Part shown: positions 13,494 through 20,914 of the stretch, one piece after another
Layout of the letters: each line of letters begins with the position of its first letter
How positions within the stretch are numbered: the first letter of the stretch is position 1
DNA from: an uncultured Kiritimatiellota bacterium
GTDB lineage: Bacteria > Verrucomicrobiota > Kiritimatiellia > RFP12 > UBA1067
Assembly (NCBI GenBank): GCA_934675625.1
Contig: CAKURH010000018.1
Coordinates: 1 to 46,198 of the forward strand
Length of the DNA: 46,198 nucleotides
Direction: 5' to 3'
Made by a program: the position numbers and the translations under genes
Notes under the pieces: generated by a model
The model's input: the letters and a program-made list of their open reading frames with translations, nothing else
Told to the model about the DNA's origin: nothing
The model's database searches: none

Positions 13494-15569
13494 TCAGCGG
13501 ATGAGCAGCAGCGTTCCGGCCGGACGCGCCGTCAGCGTGACGTCGGTCGTGTCCGTCGGCGTGACGAGCGAGAGCGTACGCGACATGCCGTAGGAAACGG
13601 CCAGATCGTACCAGCCGGGAACGGCAATCGCCTGCGCCGCGCCGTCCACAGTCAGGGAGGTGATGTCCTCGCGCAACAGCGGCACGGTCGCGTGCTCGGC
13701 ACCATGAATCCGCATCCACCGTCGATTCGCCGCGCCGTTGGCGTAGACGTGCGTCGTGCCGCTTGCCCCCACGCCGCGCACGACGCCGATGCCAGTCGCG
13801 ACAAGTTCAGTCCCGGCGAGCGGCGCGCCGTCCTTCTCGAACGCGAGCGTCAGCGTATAGGCTCGCTCGTTCGTCTCGTCCGTGGGCGCGGACACCGTCC
13901 AGACATACGACGTCACGCCCGCTGCGAACGTCAATTCCTGCGACGTGCGGGCGGACGCCAGCGTCAGGCGCGCCGTCGCCGCGTCATCCGGCAATTCCCA
14001 GGCGAGCGTGACCGCGCCGCCGCCGAGCGTCCGCCCGAGGAGCGTCGTGCAAGCGCCCGTATCGACACGGCACGACGCCGACGCCACCACCGCCGGAACG
14101 TCCGAAGCCGGCGCTTCGGCGACCGCCGGCGCCGTCATTTGGACGCGGAAGCCGAACTGCCGCGCCGCGACATCCGCATCCTTCGCGATGACCGCGCGCG
14201 CCGCCGCGCGCAGCGGCGCGAGGCCGTAGTTGTAGGTGTTCCAGTTGTCGCTCGCCCCGCCGCGCAGGCAGACGCCGCCCTTCGCCGTCAGCGGGTCCGT
14301 CGCCGCCGCCGCGCCCAGGCCCTTGTTCGCCTCGATGCGGTCGCGGCAGATCTCGCCCGCGTTGCCGAGCATGTCGTAAAGCCCGTAGTTGTTCGGCAAC
14401 TTCGTGCCGACCGTCGTGACGGGGACGTTCTTCTGTCCGTTGAAGAAGATTGCGAGGTTTGCCAGCGGCTCGTAGACGATCTCCCTCATGTCTGAGCGGT
14501 CGCCCAGCGTGTAGTAGGCAATATCCGCCGGCAGGTCTGTGCCGTCGTAGAGCCCCGTCGCCGTCCCCGCGCGGCACGCGGCCTCCCACTGCGCCTCCGT
14601 CGGCAGGTCGAACGACCAGCCGTCGCCGACAAGCGCCGCGAGCTTGCCCATGAAGCTGTCGGCCCCCACCGCGTCCGTCGGCGTATTCGATCCGCGAATC
14701 TCCGCGACCGTAATCGTGTTGGCCGGAACGGCATCACCCTTCGTGCCCCAGCCTTTCGCACGATTCGCATCGCCGCAGAGTTCCCACTGCTTCTGCGTCA
14801 GCTCGAAGACGCCGAGGTAGTAGCCTGACAGCGTGACCGCGTGCGCATCTTCGAGGCCATAGGAGGTCTTCTGGTTTGCGTAACCGTTGTAGCCTTCGTT
14901 CGGGAGCCGTCCCGGCTCTGTCGCCGGAGAGCCCATCGCGAACGTCTGCGCGGGGATGTGGCGGAAGACGAGCTTCGTCGTCTTGCACGTCTCGTCTTCC
15001 GCAACGCCGAGCCACGCGACCGTGTCGACACCCGAATCCCAGCATTGCCGCTTCCACGCGCCGTAAGGCCCGACGCCCTCGCGCGCCGTCGAGCCGCCCG
15101 TGAGGTCCGACTCCGTGAGGACGGTCTCAAAGCCTTCCGCGCCCGCCGTCTTCGTCAGGTCGAAAACGACATAGAGGACGCACGCCGAATTGTAGTCGAG
15201 CGTCGCGTCCACGTACGCAATGCCAAGGCGAAAGTCCTTCAGCGTGCCGCGTCCGGCGAGGCCGGGGACTTTCGTCGGATCGATCTTGATGCGCTTGCGT
15301 CCGACGGACGAAATCACCGTGTCGCCCGTTGCCGCCGACAGCGGAATGTCGCAGAGAAACGTCTCGCCGTCGTAAGCCGCGAGCGTCGCCGTCGCGCCGG
15401 GCGCCGTCACCGAGCCCGAAACCGTGAACTCGGCCACGATCTGCCCCGACCACGGCCACAGCTGGCGGAGCGCGAAATCTGCCGTTTCGACGACTGGCGC
15501 GGCCGACGCGACCATAGCCGAGACGAACAGGCCACAGACTGCGGCACAGGTTTTCAACGTGTTCTTCAT
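13494..15569 (-). CDS. Secreted FGE-fold (SUMF1-like) protein with C-terminal beta domain, 691 aa
   Basis: The ATG at 15569 follows AAGGAAG. Signal peptide about 1-25 (KTCAAVCGLFVSAMVASAA). Residues about 28-125 match the N-terminal beta domain of the next paralogue (RQLWPWSGQIVAEFTVSGS). The FGE fold covers about 130-490 (LGVFELTQKQWELCGDANRA, LRGGASDNWNTYNYGLAPLR, RQFGFRVQM). The RGGASDNW segment lacks the cysteines needed for formylglycine formation. A C-terminal extension of about 200 residues is beta-rich and ends ARPAGTLLLIR, a tail resembling those of the two large beta-helix proteins. Middle gene of the operon; 44 nt after the upstream paralogue. Role unknown, likely extracellular or envelope. 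Confidence 0.75.
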   Translation of the reverse strand: MKNTLKTCAAVCGLFVSAMVASAAPVVETADFALRQLWPWSGQIVAEFTVSGSVTAPGATATLAAYDGETFLCDIPLSAATGDTVISSVGRKRIKIDPTKVPGLAGRGTLKDFRLGIAYVDATLDYNSACVLYVVFDLTKTAGAEGFETVLTESDLTGGSTAREGVGPYGAWKRQCWDSGVDTVAWLGVAEDETCKTTKLVFRHIPAQTFAMGSPATEPGRLPNEGYNGYANQKTSYGLEDAHAVTLSGYYLGVFELTQKQWELCGDANRAKGWGTKGDAVPANTITVAEIRGSNTPTDAVGADSFMGKLAALVGDGWSFDLPTEAQWEAACRAGTATGLYDGTDLPADIAYYTLGDRSDMREIVYEPLANLAIFFNGQKNVPVTTVGTKLPNNYGLYDMLGNAGEICRDRIEANKGLGAAAATDPLTAKGGVCLRGGASDNWNTYNYGLAPLRAAARAVIAKDADVAARQFGFRVQMTAPAVAEAPASDVPAVVASASCRVDTGACTTLLGRTLGGGAVTLAWELPDDAATARLTLASARTSQELTFAAGVTSYVWTVSAPTDETNERAYTLTLAFEKDGAPLAGTELVATGIGVVRGVGASGTTHVYANGAANRRWMRIHGAEHATVPLLREDITSLTVDGAAQAIAVPGWYDLAVSYGMSRTLSLVTPTDTTDVTLTARPAGTLLLIR

Positions 15570-15613
15570 TTTCAACTTCCTTTCTCTCGTTCGTTCAAGT
15601 TCTCTTCGCGCGG

Positions 15614-17098
15614 TCATTTCGTCACGGGCGTCATCAGGACGCGGAAGCCGAACTGCCGCGCCGCGACATCCGCATCCTTCGTGATGACCGCGCGCGCCGC
15701 CGCGCGCAGCGGCGCGAGGCCATAGTTGTAGGTGACGTAGTTGTCGCATGTGCCTCCGCGCAGGCAGACGCCACCCTTCGCCGTCAGCGGGTCCGTCGCC
15801 GCCGCCGCGCCCAGGCCCTTGTTCGTCTCGATGCGGTCACGGCAAATCTCGCCCGCGTTGCCGAGCATGTCGTAAAGCCCGTAGTTGTTCGGCAGCTTCG
15901 TGCCGACCGTCTGCACGGCGACATCCTTGCCGTAGACCGCCAGCGCGGACAGCGGCTCGTAGGTGATGTTCGCCTCCTTCATGCTCGTAGCCGACCCCTT
16001 CGTGTAGTAGGCGAGATCCGTCGGCAGTTCCGTGCCGTCGTAGAGGCCCGTCGCCGTCCCCGCGCGGCACGCGGCCTCCCACTGCGCCTCCGTCGGCAGG
16101 TCGAACGACCAGCCGTCGCCGACAAGTGCCGCGAGCTTGCCCATGAAGCTGTCGGCCCCCACCGCGTCCGTCGGCGTATTCGATCCGCGAATCTCGGTTG
16201 CGCTGATTTTGTTGGCCGGAACGGCCTCGCCTGTCGTGCCCCAGACGTTTGCGCGCGCCGCATTGCCGCAGAGTTCCCACTGCTTCTGCGTCAGCTCGAA
16301 GACGCCGAGGTAGTAGCCCGACAGCGTGACCGCGTGGACGTCTTCAAGGCCAAACGTCTTCACCTGACATGCCGTGCTGCCGCTGACGTTGTAGTCGTTG
16401 TAGTTCGCGTTCGGGAGATGTCCCGGCTCCGTCGCGGGCGAACCCATCGTAAACGTCTGCGCGGGGATGTGGCGAAAGACGAGCTTCGTCGTCTTGTAGA
16501 CGTCGTTCGTGACGTCGAGCCACGCAACCGTGTCCGCGCCCGCACGCCAGTACCGCCGCTTCCACGCGCCGTAGGGGCCGATGCCTTCCCGCGCCGTCGA
16601 GCCGCCCGTGAGGTCGCTCTCCGTCAGCGCCGTCACGAAGCCCGCGTCGCCCGCCGTCTTTTTCAGGTCGAAAACGACATAGAGGACGCCTGCCGAAGCG
16701 AAGTCGAGCGTGCCGTCCGTGTAGCTCACCGCAAGCCGGAAGTTTTCGATGCGTTTGCGTGTGGCGAGCGCAGGGATTCTCGTGGGATCGATCGTGATGC
16801 GCTTAAGGCCCGTCGTGCGGATCACCGTGTCGCCCGTCGTCGCGTCATGCGGAATGTCGCAGAGGTAGGTGTCGTCGTCGTAGGCTTTCAGTGTCGCCGT
16901 CGCGCCGGGCGCCGTGACCGAACCTGTCGTCACGAATTCCGCGACGATCTTCTCCGACCACGGCCACAGCTGGCGGACGACGAAGTTCTCCGCATCGACC
17001 GTGACGGCGGCGTGTGCGGACAATCCGAGGCCCAGAAGCAAGGCGCCGCCAAGGCTCCTGACAGTTCCTCTGGTGCGTGTAATCTGTTTCGTTTTCAT
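15614..17098 (-). CDS. Secreted FGE-fold (SUMF1-like) protein, 494 aa
   Basis: First gene of the three-gene operon. Start ATG at 17098 behind GGAGC. Signal peptide about 1-31 (SLGGALLLGLGLSAHA). An N-terminal beta domain (about 32-135, RQLWPWSEKIVAEFVTTGS) precedes the FGE fold (about 140-490): LYVVFDLKK, FRHIPAQTFTMGSPATEPG, YLGVFELTQKQWELCGNAA, FDLPTEAQWEAACRAGTATG, CLRGGTCDNYVTYNYGL, RQFGFRVLM. One Cys is present in RGGTCDNY but the active-site pair of formylglycine-generating enzymes is not. Parts are nearly identical in DNA to the next gene (15778-15895 against 14280-14400), a sign of recent duplication or gene conversion. No sulfatase lies in the window, so sulfatase activation is not supported. 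Confidence 0.78.
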   Translation of the reverse strand: MKTKQITRTRGTVRSLGGALLLGLGLSAHAAVTVDAENFVVRQLWPWSEKIVAEFVTTGSVTAPGATATLKAYDDDTYLCDIPHDATTGDTVIRTTGLKRITIDPTRIPALATRKRIENFRLAVSYTDGTLDFASAGVLYVVFDLKKTAGDAGFVTALTESDLTGGSTAREGIGPYGAWKRRYWRAGADTVAWLDVTNDVYKTTKLVFRHIPAQTFTMGSPATEPGHLPNANYNDYNVSGSTACQVKTFGLEDVHAVTLSGYYLGVFELTQKQWELCGNAARANVWGTTGEAVPANKISATEIRGSNTPTDAVGADSFMGKLAALVGDGWSFDLPTEAQWEAACRAGTATGLYDGTELPTDLAYYTKGSATSMKEANITYEPLSALAVYGKDVAVQTVGTKLPNNYGLYDMLGNAGEICRDRIETNKGLGAAAATDPLTAKGGVCLRGGTCDNYVTYNYGLAPLRAAARAVITKDADVAARQFGFRVLMTPVTK

Positions 17099-17138
17099 GG
17101 CTTGTGCTCCAGGAATTGGACAATTCAAGAAAGTAAGT

Positions 17139-17149
17139 ATTATAGCCGA
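17139..17149 (-). promoter_or_regulatory. -10 promoter for the FGE-fold operon
   Basis: Minus-strand TCGGCTATAAT, with TATAAT at 17144-17139; here the TG of the extended element is replaced by CG. The first ATG (17098) is 40 nt downstream, with a Shine-Dalgarno. Confidence 0.55.
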
Positions 17150-17230
17150 TTCGCACGTTCAAAGGCGCAACGAACCGAAGCAATTTTTGATACAAAATGC
17201 GAAACCGTCCGAACGGCTGGCGTCATGGCG

Positions 17231-17272
17231 AAAACGACAGGGGCGCGGCCCGGCAACGCCGAACCACGCCCC
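17231..17272 (-). terminator. Intrinsic terminator after the SPFH gene
   Basis: On the minus strand GGGGCGTGG (17272-17264) pairs with CCGCGCCCC (17248-17240), one G-U wobble, followed by TGTCGTTTTCGCC. It lies 25 nt past the SPFH stop. Confidence 0.65.
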
Positions 17273-17296
17273 ACGTGCGAAGCCGCAGCCTCCGCT

Positions 17297-18214
17297 TCAG
17301 CCCTCGATCTTCTTCACGACGCTCGTGCAGGCCTTGAGGACGCCCGCGACGTCCGCGAGGTTGGACGGGATGATCATCGTGTTGTTCGCCTTCGCGAGGT
17401 TGCCGAACTGCGTCAAATACTGCTGGGCGAGCTGCATGTTGACGGACTCCAGCCCGCCCTTCCCGCCGATGGCCTCGGCCACCTTGCGGATGCCCGTCGC
17501 CTGCGCCTCCGCGACGAGCAGGATCTCCTGCGCCTTGCCCTCCGCCTCGTTGATGCGGCGGGCGCGCTCGCCCTCCGACAGCGCGATCGCCTGCGCCCGC
17601 TCGCCCTCGGCGCGGTTGATCTTCGACTGGCGCTCGCCCTCCGACTCGGCGATCATCGCGCGCTTCTCGCGCTCGGCGCGCATCTGCTTCTCCATCGCGT
17701 CGCGGATCGTCTGCGGCGGCGTGATGTTCTTGATCTCGTAGCGCGTGACCTTGATGCCCCACGGGTCGCTCGCCTTGTCGACGGCCGAGACGATCGCCGC
17801 GTTGATGGACGTGCGCTCCTCGAAGCTGCGGTCGAGGTCGAGCTTGCCCATCTCGGAGCGCATCGTCGTCTGCGCGAGCTGCGTCGTCGCGAAGAGGTAG
17901 TTGCCGATGCCGTAGGAGGCCTTCACCGGATCCATCACCTGCACGTAGAGGATGCCGTCCACCGAGACGGCGATGTTGTCCTTCGTGATGCACTCCTGCG
18001 GCGGCACATCAATCGCCTGCTCCTTCAGCGTGTGCCGGTAGGCGATGCGATCGATGAACGGAATGAGGATGTGGAAGCCGGCGTCGAGCGTGCAACTGTA
18101 CTTGCCGAGGCGTTCGACGATGAACGCCGTCTTCTGCGGGACGACGATGGCCGTCTTCAGGATGGCGACGAGAATGATGAGGGCCACAAGGCCGAAGAAA
18201 ATGAGCGCTCCCAT
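17297..18214 (-). CDS. SPFH/band-7 membrane protein (QmcA/paraslipin-like)
   Basis: 305 aa; the ATG at 18214 follows AAAAAGGA. One N-terminal membrane helix (ALIFFGLVALIILVAILKTA, about 3-22) anchors the protein. The band-7 domain follows (KTAFIVERLGKYSCTLDAGF, IPFIDRIAYRHTLKEQAIDV, TKDNIAVSVDGILYVQV), then DPWGIKVTRYEIKNITPP, typical of the QmcA/YbbK branch. Residues about 185-245 form an Ala/Glu/Arg-rich coiled coil used for oligomerisation. Such proteins make ring or cage assemblies in the inner membrane and act with membrane proteases or NfeD. No NfeD gene is adjacent here; the upstream genes are a TPR lipoprotein and a sugar phosphomutase. The terminator just after it ends the transcript. 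Confidence 0.9.
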   Translation of the reverse strand: MGALIFFGLVALIILVAILKTAIVVPQKTAFIVERLGKYSCTLDAGFHILIPFIDRIAYRHTLKEQAIDVPPQECITKDNIAVSVDGILYVQVMDPVKASYGIGNYLFATTQLAQTTMRSEMGKLDLDRSFEERTSINAAIVSAVDKASDPWGIKVTRYEIKNITPPQTIRDAMEKQMRAEREKRAMIAESEGERQSKINRAEGERAQAIALSEGERARRINEAEGKAQEILLVAEAQATGIRKVAEAIGGKGGLESVNMQLAQQYLTQFGNLAKANNTMIIPSNLADVAGVLKACTSVVKKIEG

Positions 18215-18281
18215 GTTGTTTTTTCCTTTTTGTGTCGGTTGACGTGATTAATTGATGTCTGTGAACGTGAATGAAGCGGGT

Positions 18282-19439
18282 CTACCGCCGCTTGGCGGGG
18301 ATGGACTCGCGGTAAAGCTGGTACGCCTGGGCGATCTTCGGCTTGCCCTGCTTGCGCAGGGCGCGGATGAGGCCGTCGAGCGCGTCGAACGAGGTCGGGC
18401 TCGCCGCGACCGCGCGCGAGTAGATCTCGGCCGCGCGGGCGTGCTGCCCCAGCTTCGCGGCGAGCGCGCCCGCCGTCAGGAACGTCGAGACCTTGCTCGG
18501 CTGCAGCGCGCACGCGAGCTGATAGGCGTCCATCGCCCGGCCCTGCGGATTCGCCTCGCCGCCCCGTCTCTTCGACGGAGCCGTCTTCTGCCAGCACTTC
18601 GCGAGCCCCAGAGCCGCCGGGGCGGAGAGCGGATCGGCCTTCAGCGCCGCCTCGTACTCCTTGCGGGCGGTGTCGTTCCTGCCCCTCTTCTCGGCGGCCA
18701 CGGCGCGCGCAATCGCGGCGGCCGACGCCGCGCTGTCGCGCGTCGCGGCGCCCGGACGGCTCGCGGCCTCGGAGGCGATCTTCTTCTGAAGCTCCGGGAT
18801 GAACGACCGCTGAACCTTCTGCACGCGCGGCGTCGCGTCCGCCTCCAGCCGCACGAAGACCTGAAACTGCTCCAGCGCCGCCTCGTAGTAGCTGAAGGCG
18901 TCGCGGTAGAGAAGCCCCAGGTGGTAGCGGGCCGCCGCGTCCTTGAAGTTCAGCCGCAACGCGCGCAGAAAGGCAAGCCGCGCAAGGTGGCTGTTCTCGC
19001 ACGCCATCTCGACGATGCCGAGCCCCGCCCACGCCTGCGCGCGCAGTTCCGGCGACAGGTGCGCGTCGTTCGCGAGGGCCTGAAAGCCCTGCGCGGCCGA
19101 CTCGTAGTCCTTCGCGTGCCACGCGACCTGCGCGGCGAACATCTTCACGTCCACGTCGTCCGACAGCTGCGCCGCGCGCGCGACGAGGCTCTTCGCCGCC
19201 GCGAGCTCGCCGAGGTCGAGCTTCGTCCGCGCAAGATAGAGGATCGCGTCCACGCGATCCGGCGCGCGCGCAAGGCTCTTCTCGAAGAGCTTCGCGGCCT
19301 TGTCGAGGTTGTGCACCCCGTAGGCTTCGCGCCCCTCCGCAAGTTCCTTCAGGCCGTCCTTCGGCCCGCAGCCGGCGACGGCAGCGAGGACGCATGCGAG
19401 CGCGGCCTTACGCGCGGATGAGAGCGAGATACTCGTCAC
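18282..19439 (-). CDS. TPR-repeat lipoprotein
   Basis: 385 aa from a GTG at 19439, chosen because GGAGG lies 6 nt before it and because it gives a lipoprotein signal: basic start, hydrophobic AALACVLAAVAGC, with the lipobox AVAGC and Cys near residue 22. The rest is a series of tetratricopeptide-like helical pairs (for example AEGREAYGVHNLDKAAKLFE, AKDYESAAQGFQALANDA, NDTARKEYEAALKADPLSAP, GQHARAAEIYSRAVAASPTS). It probably works as an envelope protein-interaction scaffold. Its first 32 nt overlap the end of the phosphomutase gene, and its ribosome-binding site is inside that gene, so the two are likely translationally coupled. Partner unknown. Confidence 0.8.
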   Translation of the reverse strand: MTSISLSSARKAALACVLAAVAGCGPKDGLKELAEGREAYGVHNLDKAAKLFEKSLARAPDRVDAILYLARTKLDLGELAAAKSLVARAAQLSDDVDVKMFAAQVAWHAKDYESAAQGFQALANDAHLSPELRAQAWAGLGIVEMACENSHLARLAFLRALRLNFKDAAARYHLGLLYRDAFSYYEAALEQFQVFVRLEADATPRVQKVQRSFIPELQKKIASEAASRPGAATRDSAASAAAIARAVAAEKRGRNDTARKEYEAALKADPLSAPAALGLAKCWQKTAPSKRRGGEANPQGRAMDAYQLACALQPSKVSTFLTAGALAAKLGQHARAAEIYSRAVAASPTSFDALDGLIRALRKQGKPKIAQAYQLYRESIPAKRR

Positions 19440-20763
19440 GCTTCGCCTCCATGATCGCCTGCGTCTTGCCTTCGAGGTTGAGGCGAACGAGCGGCTCGGT
19501 GTTGGACATGCGCACGTTCGCCCAGTAGCCCTCCGTCTCCCAGGCGTCGACCGACACGCCGTCCAGCTCAAAGACCTTCGCCTTGGCGGCGTACGTCGCC
19601 TTGACCTTCGCGAGAATCTCCGCCGGCGGCGTCACCGTCTTCGTGTTGATCTCGCCGGACTGCGCGTACTTGCGGAGCGGGCGGATCAGCTCCGAGAGCG
19701 GCTTGTCGCTCGCCGAGACGATGTTCGCGAGCGCATACGTCGCCATCGCGCTCGACTCGGCCGTCGAGTTCGCCTTGAAGTAGTAGTGGCCCGAAAGCTC
19801 GCCCGCGAAGATCGCGTCGTTCGCGCGCATCTGCTCCTTGATGAAGGAGTGGCCGACGCGGCTCATCATCGGCTTGCCGCCCGCCGCGCGGATGACCTCC
19901 TCGCAGACCTTCGACGAGCGGAGGTCGTAGAAGCAGACGGCGCCGGGGTTCGTCGCAAGCAGGTCCTGCGAGATGAGGGCCGTGATGAAGTCCATCGGGA
20001 TGATCTCGCCCGTCTCGTCGAGGAAGCCCGCGCGGTCGGCATCGCCGTCGTACGCGACGCCGAAGGCGTACTTGCCGGGATTCGCCCGGATGAGCGCCTG
20101 AAGGTCCTTCAGCGTCTCGTGGTGCAGCGGGTTCGCGTCGTGGTTCGGGAAGTCGCCGTCGAATTCGCCGTAGAGCGCATCATAGGAAATCTGAGAGTCC
20201 TTGAACGCGACGGACTCGGCGATGCCCATGCCGTTGGCGAAGTCGAGCGCGAGGTGCAGGGGGCGCTTCAGGTGCGCGAACGCCTTCACGTGCGCGGCGT
20301 AGGCGTCGGAGACGTCGACCTTCGAGATCTCGCCGACGCCCGTCGCCGGGTCGTCGACCGAAATGCCGGCGGCGAGCCGCTCGATGTCCTTGATGCCCGT
20401 CGCGCCGGAGATCGGCACAGCGTTCGCCTTGCAGAGCTTGCAGCCGTTCCACTCCTTCGTGTTGTGCGAGGCGGTGATCATCACCGAGCCGTCGGCCTTC
20501 AGCGAGGCGTTGGCGAAATAGCTCATCGGCGTCGAGGCGAGGCCGATGTCGATGACGTCGACGCCCTCGTCGACGAGGCCCTTGGCGAACGCGGCGAAAA
20601 GCGCGTCCGACGACGTGCGGCAGTCGCGCGCGACGACGACCTTGGCGTTGTGCCCGGGGAAGCCGCAGAACTGCGCGTAGGCGCGCGCAATCTTGTAGAA
20701 GTCGTCCTGAACGAGGTCCTGCCCGTAGACGCCGCGAATGTCGTATGCTTTGAAGATGCTCAT
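19408..20763 (-). CDS. Phosphomannomutase/phosphoglucomutase
   Basis: 451 aa, full length for the alpha-D-phosphohexomutase family. Seen in order: KAYDIRGVYGQDL at the N-terminus; the phosphoserine loop VMITASHNTKEWNG near residue 100; the Mg-binding loop DGDADRAGF near 240; the sugar-specificity loop GELSGHYYF near 325; and the phosphate-binding loop RMSNTEPLVRL near 425. GELSGHYYF is typical of bifunctional phosphomannomutase/phosphoglucomutase (AlgC/ManB-like). It interconverts hexose 1- and 6-phosphates for nucleotide-sugar synthesis and glycogen metabolism in the cytoplasm. It has its own extended -10 promoter 33 nt upstream and leads the operon with the TPR lipoprotein and the SPFH protein. 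Confidence 0.93.
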   Translation of the reverse strand: MSIFKAYDIRGVYGQDLVQDDFYKIARAYAQFCGFPGHNAKVVVARDCRTSSDALFAAFAKGLVDEGVDVIDIGLASTPMSYFANASLKADGSVMITASHNTKEWNGCKLCKANAVPISGATGIKDIERLAAGISVDDPATGVGEISKVDVSDAYAAHVKAFAHLKRPLHLALDFANGMGIAESVAFKDSQISYDALYGEFDGDFPNHDANPLHHETLKDLQALIRANPGKYAFGVAYDGDADRAGFLDETGEIIPMDFITALISQDLLATNPGAVCFYDLRSSKVCEEVIRAAGGKPMMSRVGHSFIKEQMRANDAIFAGELSGHYYFKANSTAESSAMATYALANIVSASDKPLSELIRPLRKYAQSGEINTKTVTPPAEILAKVKATYAAKAKVFELDGVSVDAWETEGYWANVRMSNTEPLVRLNLEGKTQAIMEAKRDEYLALIRA

Positions 20764-20796
20764 GGTTGTTTTCGTGCTTAAAGGTTTTGGAAGCGT

Positions 20797-20807
20797 ATTT
20801 TACCATA
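20797..20807 (-). promoter_or_regulatory. Extended -10 promoter of the phosphomutase operon
   Basis: Minus-strand TATGGTAAAAT, identical to the element at 8326-8336. TAAAAT lies at 20802-20797; the ATG at 20763 is 33 nt further. Confidence 0.6.
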
Positions 20808-20861
20808 TTTCCTGCGTTTCGGGCGGATCAAGTTCGCATCCGCCCGTTCTTCAAAGCAGAC

Positions 20862-20890
20862 GGGGCGCGGCAGAGAACCTGCCGCGCCCC
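20862..20890 (-). terminator. Strong hairpin after the hydrogenase operon
   Basis: Perfect 12-bp arms GGGGCGCGGCAG / CTGCCGCGCCCC with a 5-nt loop, 24 nt past the hydA stop. The following minus-strand bases are GTCTGCTTTG, so the U-tract is poor. A second perfect 9-bp hairpin (CGGGCGGAT / ATCCGCCCG) follows at 20846-20820, before the next promoter. Confidence 0.55.
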
Positions 20891-20914
20891 GCTTGCGTCA
20901 TCTCGTTTCACGCC

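Noticed and set aside
10918..17098. FGE-fold proteins as sulfatase-activating enzymes
   Set aside because: The expected cysteine pair is missing at the conserved site and the window has no sulfatase.
20820..20846. Second perfect hairpin between hydA and the phosphomutase promoter as an independent terminator
   Set aside because: On the minus strand it is followed by GAAACGC rather than a T-tract; on the plus strand no gene ends there. Mentioned only with the neighbouring stronger hairpin.
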